Counted from the stretch's first letter, positions 51,555 through 62,511 are shown. The stretch: 64,000 bases of DNA from Photorhabdus heterorhabditis (GCF_018448905.1 NZ_RCWA01000007.1:1-64000), one strand, 5' to 3'. Notes: generated by a model not told the origin, from the letters alone. Program-made: numbers and translations.

Positions 51555-52397
51555 TTATTGCGTCAAATCAGCTTTAAATTCTTTTATCTTATCAATTAAC
51601 CTTTGGACATACTCATCCACTATTTTACTGGCTGGTCCATAGTGCTTTTCATCAAATAGGCTTTCTACCTGACTTGGTTCCAGATTCAATTCCACCGTAT
51701 GTGCGCCTGATAGTTTAGCTTCATGCACAAATCCAGCCGCAGGATAAACATGCCCGGAGGTGCCGATCGCAATGAAAATATCTGCCTGAGCCAGTGCAGA
51801 ATAGATCTCTTCCATACCCAAAGGCATTTCACCAAACCAAACAATATGTGGACGCAACGGTGATGGGAACTGACAGCAATGACAACGCTCATCTGTAGCC
51901 AATGCACCTGTCCATTCAAACACTTGCCCAGATTGGCAGCAACGGATCTTAAGTAACTCACCATGCATATGTACCGTACGACAACTACCTGCCCGTTCAT
52001 GAAGATTATCAATATTCTGAGTAATCAACAGAAAATGGTCACCCAGTTCGTGCTCCAGCGCGGCTAAAGCATAATGCGCTGTGTTCGGCTTTATGTCCGG
52101 TTGTTGTAGTTGACGCCGCCGGGCATTATAAAACGCCTGTACCAAGTCTGGATCTTTCTGAAAACCTTCAGGTGTAGCAACATCTTCCACCCGATGTTCT
52201 TCCCACAACCCATCAGAAGAACGGAAAGTCCGAATGCCCGATTCAGCTGAAATACCCGCACCAGTCAATACCACTACATAAGGTTTTTTCATATCAAATG
52301 CCAATCGATTATCCCTATAGAAAATTCGGCTACGAAATCGCTGATGCCTCAAACGCTTAACCTTACGAAACCGACAAAGCCGACTACGAACACGCAT
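51555..52397 (-). CDS. cobB: NAD-dependent protein deacylase CobB (sirtuin), long form
   Basis: Class III sirtuin that removes acetyl and succinyl groups from lysines. The Rossmann motif is [20 protein letters not shown], the catalytic His lies in [14 protein letters not shown], four zinc cysteines are in RCCQSG and ERCHCCQ, and the Tyr and Arg of FYNARRRQ fit desuccinylase specificity. The frame begins with an extra basic stretch of about 35 residues ([20 protein letters not shown]...), like the long CobB form of Salmonella. An internal ATG ([11 protein letters not shown]) would give the short form. Confidence 0.94.
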   Translation of the reverse strand: MRVRSRLCRFRKVKRLRHQRFRSRIFYRDNRLAFDMKKPYVVVLTGAGISAESGIRTFRSSDGLWEEHRVEDVATPEGFQKDPDLVQAFYNARRRQLQQPDIKPNTAHYALAALEHELGDHFLLITQNIDNLHERAGSCRTVHMHGELLKIRCCQSGQVFEWTGALATDERCHCCQFPSPLRPHIVWFGEMPLGMEEIYSALAQADIFIAIGTSGHVYPAAGFVHEAKLSGAHTVELNLEPSQVESLFDEKHYGPASKIVDEYVQRLIDKIKEFKADLTQ

Positions 52398-52490
52398 ACT
52401 GATTTCCTTTAAGATTTCTCAATAATGCTTAAGTTTCTGTTTCCTTTACACCATAGCGCTTTTGTTCAGCTGATGCCAATAATAGGTTTA

Positions 52491-53738
52491 TTATCTCCCA
52501 CTTAAAATCTGTGCCGGATCAAGCCTGCTTGCCCGTCTTGCCGGATACCAACTTGCCAGCAAACTCAAAATCAGCGCAGTCGCTAAAACGAACAAAACAT
52601 CCATGCTATGTAACTCTGATGGTAAGAAATCGATGAAGTAAACATCACCGGAAAGGAATTGATGGCCGATCAGCTTTTCCAGCCCATGGATAAGTGAAGT
52701 CAGATTAAGTGATGCTAATATTCCGACTACAGCACCTGCGATACTGCCTGTCATCCCCGTCAGTAATCCATACCAGAGAAAAACCGCTCTGATTTGTCCA
52801 TCTTTTGCTCCCAGTGTTCGTAAGATAGCAATATCCCTGCTTTTATCTTTTACCGCCATAACCAAGGTAGAAACGATATTGAAACACGCCACACCAATCA
52901 CCAGAATCATAGCCAGATACATAATGCTGCGTACCATCTGAATATCCTGATACATATAGCCGTAATTTCTTATCCAACTGCTGATATAGACATATTCCTG
53001 TGATGCTTCTCCAGCCACCCTTACTCGCTGATTGGCAGCAAACACATCATCAACTTTAATAGCAATTCCAGTGATCCCTTGGTCATAATCCAGATATTGC
53101 TGTGCATCAGCCAAGGGAATCAAAGCCAGACTATGATCAAGTAAGCCACTCAGTTGAAAAATCCCGCTGACCTGTAAACGAATCCGCTTTGGTTGCAACA
53201 GTTTCATCTCTGGATCGTTGTTTGGGATCATAACAGTCAGCCAATCACCCTGTTTAACCTTCAAAGCATTAGCAACCCCTTGCCCCAAAATGACCTGCTG
53301 ATGACCCGCCTGAAAGTGTTGCCATGCATTATCCTGCACAAACGTTGGTAATGAACTAACCTGAGCCTCTGTGACTAAATCAACACCTCTTACCTGAACG
53401 GCATGTAGACTAGCGCCTTTTTCCATCAATCCAGTGAAAGTAATATAAGGTGAAGCCGCAACCACACCAGCTGTGTTTTTCACCCGTCCTAATGCAGATT
53501 GCCACCGTTCAAGAGGCTGATTAACCGCATAGATTTCACCATGAGGAACAACGGAAAGTATCCTGTTCCTCAATTCCCGCTCAAAACCGTTCATGGCACT
53601 CAAGCCAATAATCAAGACCGCGACACCAAGCATAATCCCCAAAGTAGAGATCACCGAAATCAGGGATACCATTCCACCACGACGGCGCCCCCGGCTGAAT
53701 CGAAGAGCAGTAACTAGAGAAAGAGGCAAATTTGCCAT
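52491..53738 (-). CDS. lolE: Lipoprotein-releasing ABC transporter permease LolE
   Basis: Inner-membrane permease of LolCDE, which extracts outer-membrane lipoproteins and hands them to LolA. 415 residues with four helices: one near the N terminus (about 22-47) and three near the C terminus (about 270-400), with a large periplasmic domain between. [20 protein letters not shown] and [20 protein letters not shown] are family motifs. Its ATG shares one base with the lolD stop (TAATG). The nagK gene that follows in E. coli is absent. Confidence 0.95.
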   Translation of the reverse strand: MANLPLSLVTALRFSRGRRRGGMVSLISVISTLGIMLGVAVLIIGLSAMNGFERELRNRILSVVPHGEIYAVNQPLERWQSALGRVKNTAGVVAASPYITFTGLMEKGASLHAVQVRGVDLVTEAQVSSLPTFVQDNAWQHFQAGHQQVILGQGVANALKVKQGDWLTVMIPNNDPEMKLLQPKRIRLQVSGIFQLSGLLDHSLALIPLADAQQYLDYDQGITGIAIKVDDVFAANQRVRVAGEASQEYVYISSWIRNYGYMYQDIQMVRSIMYLAMILVIGVACFNIVSTLVMAVKDKSRDIAILRTLGAKDGQIRAVFLWYGLLTGMTGSIAGAVVGILASLNLTSLIHGLEKLIGHQFLSGDVYFIDFLPSELHSMDVLFVLATALILSLLASWYPARRASRLDPAQILSGR

Positions 53739-54442
53739 TACAATGCCCTCGTCAGGGTCAATTCATCTTGCAAATAGCCGTCACGCATCTCTACCTGACG
53801 ATCCAATTTGCTGGCAAGTTTCAAATCATGGGTAACCACCAAAAACCCGGTTCCCTGCTGCCAGTTAAGTTTACCCAGTAACTCAAAAATACTATCTGCA
53901 TTACGTAAATCAAGGTTGCCAGTGGGTTCATCAGCCAAAACTAAAGAAGGTTCATTAACTAATGCTCTGGCAATCGCCACACGCTGACGTTCACCACCCG
54001 ATAATTCTGATTGGCGGTGATGAGCACGCTTCTCCAGACCAACCGCCGCCAACATTTCCAACGCTTTCTTCTGTGCTTGATTCCGATTTTTACCGCCAAT
54101 CAGCAGCGGCATAGCCACATTTTCTATCGCGTTAAAATCTGGCAACAGGTGGTGAAACTGATAAATAAAGCCTAATTCATGATTGCGCAATTCTGCTCTG
54201 GCTCTGGAAGACATTTTATTCAGAGACTCCCCTTTAAACAAAACGTCACCGGAAGTCGGTGTATCCAATCCACCAAGCAAATGCAATAGCGTACTCTTAC
54301 CTGACCCCGAACTTCCTACAATCGCCATCATTTCGCCCTGATTGATAGCAAAAGTGACATTTTTCAGTACTTCGGTCAGTACTTGCCCTTCTTGATATTT
54401 TTTACACAGATTATTACACAGCAATAATGGTTGATTATTCAT
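53738..54442 (-). CDS. lolD: Lipoprotein-releasing ABC transporter ATPase LolD
   Basis: Cytosolic ATPase subunit of LolCDE, 234 residues. Walker A is [16 protein letters not shown], the signature motif [15 protein letters not shown], Walker [12 protein letters not shown], and the LolD-specific [15 protein letters not shown] start at ATG 54442 ([16 protein letters not shown]); a frame to 54511 adds residues inside lolC. It overlaps lolC by 8 nt. Confidence 0.96.
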   Translation of the reverse strand: MNNQPLLLCNNLCKKYQEGQVLTEVLKNVTFAINQGEMMAIVGSSGSGKSTLLHLLGGLDTPTSGDVLFKGESLNKMSSRARAELRNHELGFIYQFHHLLPDFNAIENVAMPLLIGGKNRNQAQKKALEMLAAVGLEKRAHHRQSELSGGERQRVAIARALVNEPSLVLADEPTGNLDLRNADSIFELLGKLNWQQGTGFLVVTHDLKLASKLDRQVEMRDGYLQDELTLTRAL

Positions 54443-55637
54443 AACGCAAAGCCTCAGCAGGTTGGGTGGCAGCGGCACGCCAGGAAGGATATAACGTAGA
54501 TAATAGGGCAATAACTATCGCTGAAATTGCAATTGTAGCGACTTGCAATGGCTCAATAGCAACAGGTAACTCAACACCTGAAGTCAACAGGCCAATAAGT
54601 GGCATTAAGTTATTAAGCTGGCTCGAAAGCAGAACACCAAGCCCAGTTCCCAATAATGTACCGATAATCCCGGCACCCGCTCCTTGGATCATAAAAATCG
54701 CCATGACCTGACGGCGTGTCAGTCCCTGGGTTTGCAAAATCGCCACTTCACCCTGTTTTTCCATCACCAGTAAACCAAGAGAAGTAATGATATTGAATGC
54801 AGCCACAGCAATAATCAGACTCAACAATAAACCCATCATGTTTTTTTCCATCCTTACAGCCTGGAAAAATTCACCTTTACGTTCACGCCAATCTTTCCAT
54901 AACAACCCTTCAGGCATGGTTTGCAAGCTCAAGCGATCCACCGCCAACGGTTCTTTGAGATAGAGACGCCAGCCAGTAATATTATCCTGCGGGTAACGCA
55001 TCAAACGGGCAGCATCTTGTTGATTCACCAGAATCTGTGTGCCATCTACTTCACTGTTAGAAGCAAAAGTACCCACAATCATAAACAAACGTTGACTCGG
55101 AATACGCCCCATTGGTGTCAATTGGCTTGCACCTGGCACCATCAGGCGAACTCGATCTCCGCGTTTTACTCCAAGCTCCACCGCCAACTTTTCGCCCAAA
55201 ATAGCATGATAACTGCCGGGTTCAAGTTGATAGCGAGCAGTGTTAACCAAGTATTCAGTCAGTGGTTCATACTCATCTGAAGTAATACCCAACATCACAC
55301 CCACACCGACATTACGGGCGCTTTGCAATACAACGTCGCCCATAACCAATGGTGTAATCCTGTTGACTTGCTCTAGGTTCGAAAGTTCACTAGCAGGATG
55401 TTGTACGGGATCTAGAGAACCACTTGCCGACGTCACAACAGCCTGCGGCATCAAGCCAAGAATACTGGTTTCCAATGAACGCTCAAAACCATTCATCACT
55501 GACAATACAGTGATTAATGCGGCGACACCAAGAGTAATACCGATTGTTGACAGCCATGAAACAAACCGACCAAATTTGTCAGCCGCACGGCCACGCATAT
55601 ACCGCAAACCTATAAATAATGAGACAGACTGAAACAT
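54435..55637 (-). CDS. lolC: Lipoprotein-releasing ABC transporter permease LolC
   Basis: Second permease, 400 residues, paralogous to LolE ([20 protein letters not shown]). In E. coli it is the subunit that binds LolA through a periplasmic hook; the region [20 protein letters not shown] corresponds. Four helices as in LolE. First gene of a lolCDE operon that is divergent from mfd with a 198-bp gap. Confidence 0.95.
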   Translation of the reverse strand: MFQSVSLFIGLRYMRGRAADKFGRFVSWLSTIGITLGVAALITVLSVMNGFERSLETSILGLMPQAVVTSASGSLDPVQHPASELSNLEQVNRITPLVMGDVVLQSARNVGVGVMLGITSDEYEPLTEYLVNTARYQLEPGSYHAILGEKLAVELGVKRGDRVRLMVPGASQLTPMGRIPSQRLFMIVGTFASNSEVDGTQILVNQQDAARLMRYPQDNITGWRLYLKEPLAVDRLSLQTMPEGLLWKDWRERKGEFFQAVRMEKNMMGLLLSLIIAVAAFNIITSLGLLVMEKQGEVAILQTQGLTRRQVMAIFMIQGAGAGIIGTLLGTGLGVLLSSQLNNLMPLIGLLTSGVELPVAIEPLQVATIAISAIVIALLSTLYPSWRAAATQPAEALRYE

Positions 55638-55835
55638 GAAATCTGTTACGCCCCTGTTGCCAAAGCAAAGTGTTCGGGGATAATAAAGGGTAGCTATACT
55701 TTATGGAACCACCAACGCCCAAATCTGTGGTTTTTTTTATTTTTTCTCAACCTGCCAGCGTGTTTATTTTAAGACCATTATAGGTCAAAAAATCTGTTGG
55801 GAATGGGCTGAATCATAGAGAACACATTAACGCTT

Positions 55836-58800
55836 ATGTCCTCAAAATACCGTTATGAACTTCCTGAACGCTGCGGTGATAGCCGCCAGTTAGGTCGGCT
55901 CACTGGCGCAGCCTATGCTGTAGAGTGTGCTGAAATTGTCGAACGCCATCAAGGTCCTGTCGTACTGATAACCAAGGATATGCAAAACGCTTTACGTCTG
56001 CATGATGAAGTCCATCAGTTTACCGACTGTCCTATCAATATACTTTCTGACTGGGAAACACTGCCCTATGACAGTTTTTCTCCTCATCAGGAAATTATTT
56101 CCAACCGCCTGTCTACACTTTATCGTCTGCCAACGGTAACCAAGGGTGTTTTAATCCTGCCGGTAAACACCTTAATGCAGCGGGTTTGCCCACATGAATA
56201 TCTTCACGGGCATGCATTGGTTATGCATAAAGGACAAAAGCTCTCACGGAATAAACTCCGCGCTGAACTGGAACAGGCGGGCTATCGCAGCGTTGAACAG
56301 GTTCTCGAACATGGTGAATTTGCCACCCGAGGCGCATTGCTTGACCTTTTTCCAATGGGAAGCGAGCATCCTTATCGTATCGATTTTTTCGATGATGACA
56401 TTGATAGCCTGCGAATTTTTGATGTTGACAGTCAGCGCACGCTAACTGAGGTCAAGCAAATCAACTTATTACCTGCTCATGAATTTCCAACAGATAAAGA
56501 AACTATTGAACTGTTTCGCAGCCAGTGGCGGGAACGTTTCGAAGTCCGTCGTGATAGTGAGCACATTTATCAGCAAGTTAGTAAAGGCACGTTACCAGCC
56601 GGGATAGAATATTGGCAACCGCTGTTTTTCAAACAACCCTTGCCCTCGTTGTTTGATTATCTACCAGATAATACCTTGATTATTATCAGCCAAGAAGTCA
56701 ACAGCTCTGCTGAGCGCTTCTGGCAAGATGTTCAACAGCGTTTTGTGAATCGTAAAATTGATCCAATGCGACCGCTTTTACCACCGGAAGAACTTTGGCT
56801 TCCAGCTGATAAGCTGTTCTCTGAACTGAAAAATTGGCCTCGTATTCAACTCAAAACGGAAGAACTTAGTAAAAAAGCCAGCCATACAAATCTTGATTAT
56901 CAACGACTACCTGATCTATCTATTGTCGCACAAAATAAAGCACCGCTGGATAAACTTCGCCGTTTCCTTGAGCAATTCAGTGGCCGTGTTATTTTCTCCG
57001 TTGAGAGCGAAGGCCGCAAAGAAACATTGCAAGAATTGTTGTCACGGATAAAGATTAAACCAATTAAAATCAGCAAACTGGATGAAGCTCAGGAACCGGG
57101 TCACTTTTTAATGATTGGTGCAGCTGAACATGGTTTTATTGATAACAAGAATGAACTTACTCTGATCTGTGAAAGTGACATGCTTGGGGAGCGTGTTGTC
57201 CGCCGCCATCAGGATACTCGCCGTACTATTAATACCGATACCCTGATCCGTAACCTTGCAGAATTACGCCCCAGCCAGCCAGTCGTCCATCTGGAACATG
57301 GTGTTGGCCGTTATCAGGGATTAACCACTCTCGAAGCAGGTAGCATTAAAGCAGAATACTTGATATTGAGCTATGCTGGTGATGACAAACTCTATGTCCC
57401 TGTGTCTTCACTGCATCTGATTAGTCGCTACGCAGGTGGTGCAGATGAAAACGCCCCATTACATAAATTGGGTGGAGAGACATGGAGCAAGGCCCGCCTG
57501 AAAGCGGCTGAAAAAGTACGTGATGTCGCCGCCGAACTGCTCGATATTTATGCTCACCGTGCCGTAAAACCAGGATTTGCATTTAAGCATGATCAGGAAC
57601 AATACCAATTATTCTGCCAAAGCTTCCCATTTGAAACTACGCCAGATCAAGAACAGGCTATCAACGCCGTTCTAAATGATATGCGTCAGCCAATAGCAAT
57701 GGATCGCCTAATTTGCGGTGATGTGGGATTTGGTAAAACTGAAGTTGCTATGCGCTCCGCATTTCTGGCCGTCCATAATGATAAACAAGTGGCTGTACTG
57801 GTTCCGACAACGCTTCTGGCCCAGCAACATTTTGACAATTTCCGTGACCGTTTTGCTAATTGGCCTATACGTATTGAGATGATATCCCGCTTTCGCAGCG
57901 CAAAAGAGCAACAGCAAGTGGTTGAAATGGCAGCCGCTGGTAAAGTAGACATTATCATCGGTACTCATAAATTACTGCAAAGTAACCTGCGCTGGAAAGA
58001 TCTTGGTTTGTTAATTGTCGATGAGGAGCACCGGTTTGGTGTACGTCACAAAGAGCAGATTAAAGCCATGCGTGCGGACGTCGACATTTTGACGCTTACC
58101 GCAACCCCCATTCCGCGGACGCTCAATATGGCAATGAGTAGCATGCGGGATCTCTCAATCATTTCAACACCTCCCGCCCGCCGTCTGGCAGTCAAAACAT
58201 TCGTCCGTGAATATGACAGCCTGGTCGTTCGAGAGGCAATACTGCGTGAAATCTTGCGCGGTGGTCAAGTTTACTATCTTTACAATGATGTTGAGAATAT
58301 TGAGAAAACCAAACTACGTCTTGAAGAGTTGGTACCAGAAGCACGGATCGCCATTGGCCATGGTCAGATGCGTGAACGAGATTTAGAACGGGTAATGACC
58401 GATTTCCATCATCAACGATTTAATGTTCTGATCTGTACTACGATTATTGAGACTGGCATTGATATTCCAAGTGCCAATACCATCATTATTGAACGTGCTG
58501 ACCATTTCGGCCTTGCTCAATTGCATCAACTGCGTGGACGTGTTGGACGTTCTCATCATCAGGCTTATGCTTATCTTCTGACTCCACATCCGAAAGCAAT
58601 GACAGTCGATGCCCATAAACGTCTGGAAGCAATCGCTTCGCTTGAGGATTTAGGTGCAGGTTTTGCACTAGCCACTCATGACCTTGAAATCCGTGGAGCC
58701 GGAGAACTACTTGGTGAAGAACAAAGCGGCCAGATGACAACTATTGGCTTCACACTCTATATGGAGCTATTGGAAAGCGCTGTCGATGCACTAAAAGCGG

Positions 58801-59285
58801 GTCGTGAACCTTCACTTGAAGACTTAACAAATAGCCAGACTGATGTTGAATTACGCATGCCTGTCTTGTTACCTGATGATTATATTCCTGATGTTAATAT
58901 GCGCTTGTCTTTCTACAAACGGATTGCCAGTGCCAGAGACGAATCGGAATTAGCAGAATTAAAAGTTGAATTGATAGACCGATTTGGCACATTACCTGAT
59001 GCAGGACGCCACTTATTACAATCAGCCACAACTCGCCTGTCAGCTCAGAAATTAGGTATTAAGCGAATAGAAGCCCATGAGAAAGGCGGATTCATCGAGT
59101 TTAGTGAAAAAAATAAAGTTGATCCAACTTATCTGATTAGTCTATTACAAAAACAGCCTGAAATTTACCGACTGGATGGCCCTGTAAAACTGAAATTCAT
59201 TACGGACTTGAACGAAAGGACATCACGTCTGGAATTTATCCAACAGTTACTGAATGCTTTTGAACAGCATCAGGTCAACTCCTAA
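55836..59285 (+). CDS. mfd: Transcription-repair coupling factor Mfd
   Basis: ATP-driven translocase that removes stalled RNA polymerase and recruits UvrA. 1149 residues, full length. The N-terminal UvrB-like module is present (YDSFSPHQEIISNRLSTLYR), then the RNA-polymerase interaction domain (HLEHGVGRYQGLTTLEAG), the RecG-like motor with Walker A GDVGFGKTEVAMRSAF and the DEEHRFG box, motif VI in QLRGRVGRSHHQAYAYLL and a C-terminal D7 domain. It starts ATG 55836 and is followed by a hairpin terminator. Genes after it differ from E. coli. Confidence 0.97.
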   Translation: MSSKYRYELPERCGDSRQLGRLTGAAYAVECAEIVERHQGPVVLITKDMQNALRLHDEVHQFTDCPINILSDWETLPYDSFSPHQEIISNRLSTLYRLPTVTKGVLILPVNTLMQRVCPHEYLHGHALVMHKGQKLSRNKLRAELEQAGYRSVEQVLEHGEFATRGALLDLFPMGSEHPYRIDFFDDDIDSLRIFDVDSQRTLTEVKQINLLPAHEFPTDKETIELFRSQWRERFEVRRDSEHIYQQVSKGTLPAGIEYWQPLFFKQPLPSLFDYLPDNTLIIISQEVNSSAERFWQDVQQRFVNRKIDPMRPLLPPEELWLPADKLFSELKNWPRIQLKTEELSKKASHTNLDYQRLPDLSIVAQNKAPLDKLRRFLEQFSGRVIFSVESEGRKETLQELLSRIKIKPIKISKLDEAQEPGHFLMIGAAEHGFIDNKNELTLICESDMLGERVVRRHQDTRRTINTDTLIRNLAELRPSQPVVHLEHGVGRYQGLTTLEAGSIKAEYLILSYAGDDKLYVPVSSLHLISRYAGGADENAPLHKLGGETWSKARLKAAEKVRDVAAELLDIYAHRAVKPGFAFKHDQEQYQLFCQSFPFETTPDQEQAINAVLNDMRQPIAMDRLICGDVGFGKTEVAMRSAFLAVHNDKQVAVLVPTTLLAQQHFDNFRDRFANWPIRIEMISRFRSAKEQQQVVEMAAAGKVDIIIGTHKLLQSNLRWKDLGLLIVDEEHRFGVRHKEQIKAMRADVDILTLTATPIPRTLNMAMSSMRDLSIISTPPARRLAVKTFVREYDSLVVREAILREILRGGQVYYLYNDVENIEKTKLRLEELVPEARIAIGHGQMRERDLERVMTDFHHQRFNVLICTTIIETGIDIPSANTIIIERADHFGLAQLHQLRGRVGRSHHQAYAYLLTPHPKAMTVDAHKRLEAIASLEDLGAGFALATHDLEIRGAGELLGEEQSGQMTTIGFTLYMELLESAVDALKAGREPSLEDLTNSQTDVELRMPVLLPDDYIPDVNMRLSFYKRIASARDESELAELKVELIDRFGTLPDAGRHLLQSATTRLSAQKLGIKRIEAHEKGGFIEFSEKNKVDPTYLISLLQKQPEIYRLDGPVKLKFITDLNERTSRLEFIQQLLNAFEQHQVNS

Positions 59286-59294
59286 GTCATTTTT

Positions 59295-59337
59295 CACTTC
59301 CCCCGTCATGATTGATTATCAGTCTGTGGGGGAAGTG
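59295..59337 (+). terminator. Terminator after mfd
   Basis: CACTTCCCCC (59295-59304) pairs with GGGGGAAGTG (59328-59337), a 10-bp GC-rich stem just after the mfd stop; no T-run. Confidence 0.65.
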
Positions 59338-60080
59338 CGGCAATTCGCTTTGCAAAACTTAAACTACCCATTTGTTCCATGTAACTCTGTAAAATAAGTG
59401 AAACCAATATTGATCTATGGAATATTGGATAATTGTGATGTAACTTATCCATCAGTATCTTTTGAGATTAAAATTATATGCAATATTCATACTTAGGCAG
59501 AATTATCACCTTGATTAGATTAAGAAAAAGATTAATTCCCATGAAATACCAATCAGATATAGTCATGCTCGTAATAACAACCCATATTATCAATCCTATT
59601 TAACAATGGGCCATTTTAATTTATATTAACTCTATCCTGTTATAATTATTTTTTTTACTTATGTATAAGTAATATTATATAACCCAAGATAATAACTAGA
59701 AAAAAGATGCCTCTTAGCCTCATTATTTAAGCGCAATTTTACTAGAACACCGATATAAGACCGTTCAATCATTTCATTCCACGCACCTAAATTTAGCTTA
59801 AGTTACCATTCTATTATAGTGATCGTACCAGTTATCTAATAGGCTAATAATATTGTGAAACTGTGCCTTATTGTAACAATCAATCAAATATATTGAGTAA
59901 TTATAAAAATCATATTCAAACATATTGTTTATTAGAAAATAAATTATTATATATTCCTAAATATTATATTATCTTTTAATTGCATTATCTTACACTTCGT
60001 CTATACCAATTAGTTAAACCGTTATTTATCTGTTAAGAAAAAATAATAGACATTTATAACAAATATGAGAAATAGTCATT
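59338..60080. other. AT-rich regulatory region upstream of isnA
   Basis: About 740 bp without a credible gene on either strand and very AT-rich. Length and composition suggest a regulated promoter open to nucleoid-protein silencing (H-NS-like), which is inference. No ERIC is present. Confidence 0.45.
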
Positions 60081-61058
60081 ATGCAAAGTGTCACTAATAA
60101 TAATATCACTTCCGATAAAATTTCCTCTAAAAGTATTTCGATGCAAATTCTGCATGAGTTGTTGCAATATCGCCGACACCTAACCGATTCAGAAAGAGAT
60201 TTAGCTCTGGAAGAAGAAATCATTAAAGGTGTACAATTACCTAGAATTGAATATTTTATCAAAAATAAAAAGCCTATAGAATTTATTTTACCCGCATTCC
60301 CAACCAAATCGCCAAACAAAAATAAAGTACTTGGTACCGCTCCCGATATGGCAGAACGCTTGTCTTTGAGTTTTCTTAATTCTCTATGCCAACGTATCCA
60401 GCTTTATTATCCTCCTGGTGCACGTATTATCATTTGTTCTGACGGACATGTTTTCGGTGATCTAATTCGTGTCAAAGACGACGTTATCAGCCAATATCAT
60501 GAAGATATTAAACAATTACTCCATGAAATGGGTGCTATCAATTTAGGTACATTTAATCTCAACGATGATAAGGAACTCTGCGAGCATAGCGATAATTTTA
60601 ACTTACAGAGAGATATGCTAGTAAAACATTACGCCCGCTCTGAAGAATCCATCAAAGATGAATTGTTACAAAATAATGATGGATTGCAACTGTATCGTGC
60701 AGTCACCCGCTTTTTATATGAAGACAGCTTATTACCTGGTTATACCGGATCAAACAATGCCTTGCAAAAAGATGCCAAACAAAGAGCTATCGGTGTTATT
60801 CAACGAAGCTGGGCATGGGGAAGTTTATTAGATACTCATTTCCCAAAATCTATACGTCTGTCTATTCATCCTCAACCAGCAGACAGTATTAAATTCGGTA
60901 TTCATATGATGCCAACCCGGGATGACTGGTTAACCCCTTGGCATGGTGTCGCAGCCAATGTAAATGGGCAATTTATACTTATGAAACACAAAGAAGTTCA
61001 GATGATGGGCGGAAAATTAGTCAATATTCATGGAAAACCCAGCCATTATGTAATTTAA
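60081..61058 (+). CDS. isnA: Isocyanide synthase IsnA (PvcA/DIT1 family)
   Basis: Converts the amino group of L-tyrosine (or Trp in some homologues) to an isonitrile using ribulose-5-phosphate, the first step of rhabduscin-type metabolites. 325 residues. PvcA/DIT1 motifs include FILPAFPTKSPNKNKVLGTA near residue 74, DMAERLSLSFLNSLC, PPGARIIICSDGHVFGDLI and the C-terminal HGVAANVNGQFILMKHKEVQ. The start ATG 60081 has only a weak Shine-Dalgarno. isnB follows after 12 nt. In Photorhabdus such a pair makes the rhabduscin aglycone, an inhibitor of insect phenoloxidase; substrate assignment here is by homology. Confidence 0.9.
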   Translation: MQSVTNNNITSDKISSKSISMQILHELLQYRRHLTDSERDLALEEEIIKGVQLPRIEYFIKNKKPIEFILPAFPTKSPNKNKVLGTAPDMAERLSLSFLNSLCQRIQLYYPPGARIIICSDGHVFGDLIRVKDDVISQYHEDIKQLLHEMGAINLGTFNLNDDKELCEHSDNFNLQRDMLVKHYARSEESIKDELLQNNDGLQLYRAVTRFLYEDSLLPGYTGSNNALQKDAKQRAIGVIQRSWAWGSLLDTHFPKSIRLSIHPQPADSIKFGIHMMPTRDDWLTPWHGVAANVNGQFILMKHKEVQMMGGKLVNIHGKPSHYVI

Positions 61059-61070
61059 AGGAAAAAGATA

Positions 61071-61916
61071 ATGACAGAATTAAATAAATTTCAGACAGAA
61101 GAGATCATACCTTTTGGTCTAAAAATCACACCGCAATATTCCGATCAACATATTGATTCTCTACCAATAGAACAACTAAGAGAACTGACTAAAAAACATA
61201 ATCTGCTTATATTGCGTGGTTTCAAATCTAACTTATCCGATCGCGAAAAATACGAAGAATATGCCCGTAGTTGGGGAGAAATAATGATGTGGCCATTTGG
61301 TGCCATCTTAGATGTCCGTGAACACCAAGATGCTACCGACCATGTCTTTGATAACACCTATATGCCACTTCACTGGGATGGTATGTATAAACCGACAATT
61401 CCCGAATTTATTATGTTCCATTGTGCCCATGCACCTGAAAGTGACCAAGGAGGCAGGACAACCTTTGTCAATACCCGTCGTGTTATTGCTAATGCTACCC
61501 AACAGCAATTAGAACAATGGAAAAATATATCTGTTACTTATCGTATTAATAAAGTCACTCATTATGGTGGAGAAGTTCATTCCCCTCTATTAGAAGAGCA
61601 TCCAGACGGAAACGGATTCGTTATCAGATATAACGAGCCAGCAGTAGATGGTGAAAAATTCCTTAATAAACATGCTATTGAATACCATAATATCAACTCC
61701 GATCAGGTAGATAAATTCCAGCAAGATTTTATAAATATACTGTACGACAAGCGTCACTTATATGCTCATGCCTGGCAAAAAGGTGATCTCGTGATTGTGG
61801 ATAATTTCTCTCTACTGCATGGACGTGAAGGATTTACTTCCAAATCAGAACGGCATTTACAGAGAATCCACATTCAATCTGATCCGGTCTTTAATAATCA
61901 AGCGTTAAGATCATAA
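61071..61916 (+). CDS. isnB: Fe(II)/2-oxoglutarate oxygenase IsnB (PvcB/TauD family)
   Basis: Oxidatively decarboxylates and desaturates the tyrosine isonitrile to a vinyl isonitrile. 281 residues. The iron triad is His101 and Asp103 in MPLHWDGMYKP and His250 in NFSLLHGREGF, with the 2-oxoglutarate-binding Arg just after (RHLQRIHIQ). The start follows AAAGGAAAAA 12 nt downstream of isnA, so the two form an operon. The glycosyltransferase that completes rhabduscin is not in this window, consistent with its separate location in Photorhabdus. Confidence 0.9.
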   Translation: MTELNKFQTEEIIPFGLKITPQYSDQHIDSLPIEQLRELTKKHNLLILRGFKSNLSDREKYEEYARSWGEIMMWPFGAILDVREHQDATDHVFDNTYMPLHWDGMYKPTIPEFIMFHCAHAPESDQGGRTTFVNTRRVIANATQQQLEQWKNISVTYRINKVTHYGGEVHSPLLEEHPDGNGFVIRYNEPAVDGEKFLNKHAIEYHNINSDQVDKFQQDFINILYDKRHLYAHAWQKGDLVIVDNFSLLHGREGFTSKSERHLQRIHIQSDPVFNNQALRS

Positions 61917-61954
61917 TATTTTTATACGGACGAAGAACTGGAAAGATTATTACT

Positions 61955-62037
61955 TTGACTCCCAACTCCCATTGTAGTACGCTGGCCTTTTGTTTTTGCA
62001 ATATAATACCAGCCAAAATCAATCTACCGGGAGTCAA
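61955..62037. repeat. Inverted repeat around the leader of the acetyltransferase gene
   Basis: TTGACTCCC (61955-61963) and GGGAGTCAA (62029-62037) are perfect inverted repeats. The second arm contains the GGGAG ribosome-binding site of the next gene. Inner CTGG/CCAG pairs may extend the fold. Confidence 0.6.
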
Positions 62038-62039
62038 GA

Positions 62040-62468
62040 ATGATCCGCCCTTTTAACACACAGGATATGGATTCTATTCTGCACATCTGGCTATCAGCAT
62101 CATTGATTTCCCACAAATTTATTGATGCTGATTTCTGGAAAAGCAAAGTAGATGATATGCGTGATATTTATATTCCATTATCAGAAAATTATGTATATGA
62201 AAATCAAGGTTCTGTAATAGGTTTTTTCAGCCTATATGAAAATAATATTGCTGCGATCTTTGTTGCACCATCAGAGCAAGGAAAAGGTATCGGTAAACAA
62301 CTTATCAACTATGCAAAAAATCTACGGGATAAGCTGGAATTAGAGGTTTATTGCCAAAATATAAACTCCATCCATTTCTATCTTAACTGTGGTTTCTCAG
62401 AAAAAGAAAAAATAATAGATAAAAATACAGGTTACCCTGCGTTATTAATGGAATATATTAGAACCTGA
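62040..62468 (+). CDS. GNAT acetyltransferase (YiaC/YjaB-like)
   Basis: A 142-residue GCN5-type N-acetyltransferase. The acetyl-CoA loop is VAPSEQGKGIGKQLINYA near residues 77-94, followed by LELEVYCQNINSIHFYLNCG, and the N terminus IWLSASLISHKFIDADFW is like YiaC. YiaC can acetylate lysines of proteins in E. coli; the substrate here is unknown. The ribosome-binding site GGGAG lies in an inverted-repeat arm. It follows isnB by 123 nt and may or may not be transcribed with it. Confidence 0.75.
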   Translation: MIRPFNTQDMDSILHIWLSASLISHKFIDADFWKSKVDDMRDIYIPLSENYVYENQGSVIGFFSLYENNIAAIFVAPSEQGKGIGKQLINYAKNLRDKLELEVYCQNINSIHFYLNCGFSEKEKIIDKNTGYPALLMEYIRT

Positions 62469-62484
62469 CCTTTTCAATCAGATC

Positions 62485-62511
62485 TCAGGAAATAATAAAT
62501 TTATTTCCTGA
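62485..62511 (+). terminator. Terminator after the GNAT gene
   Basis: TCAGGAAATAA (62485-62495), loop TAAAT, TTATTTCCTGA (62501-62511): a perfect 11-bp stem after the stop codon. Confidence 0.7.
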
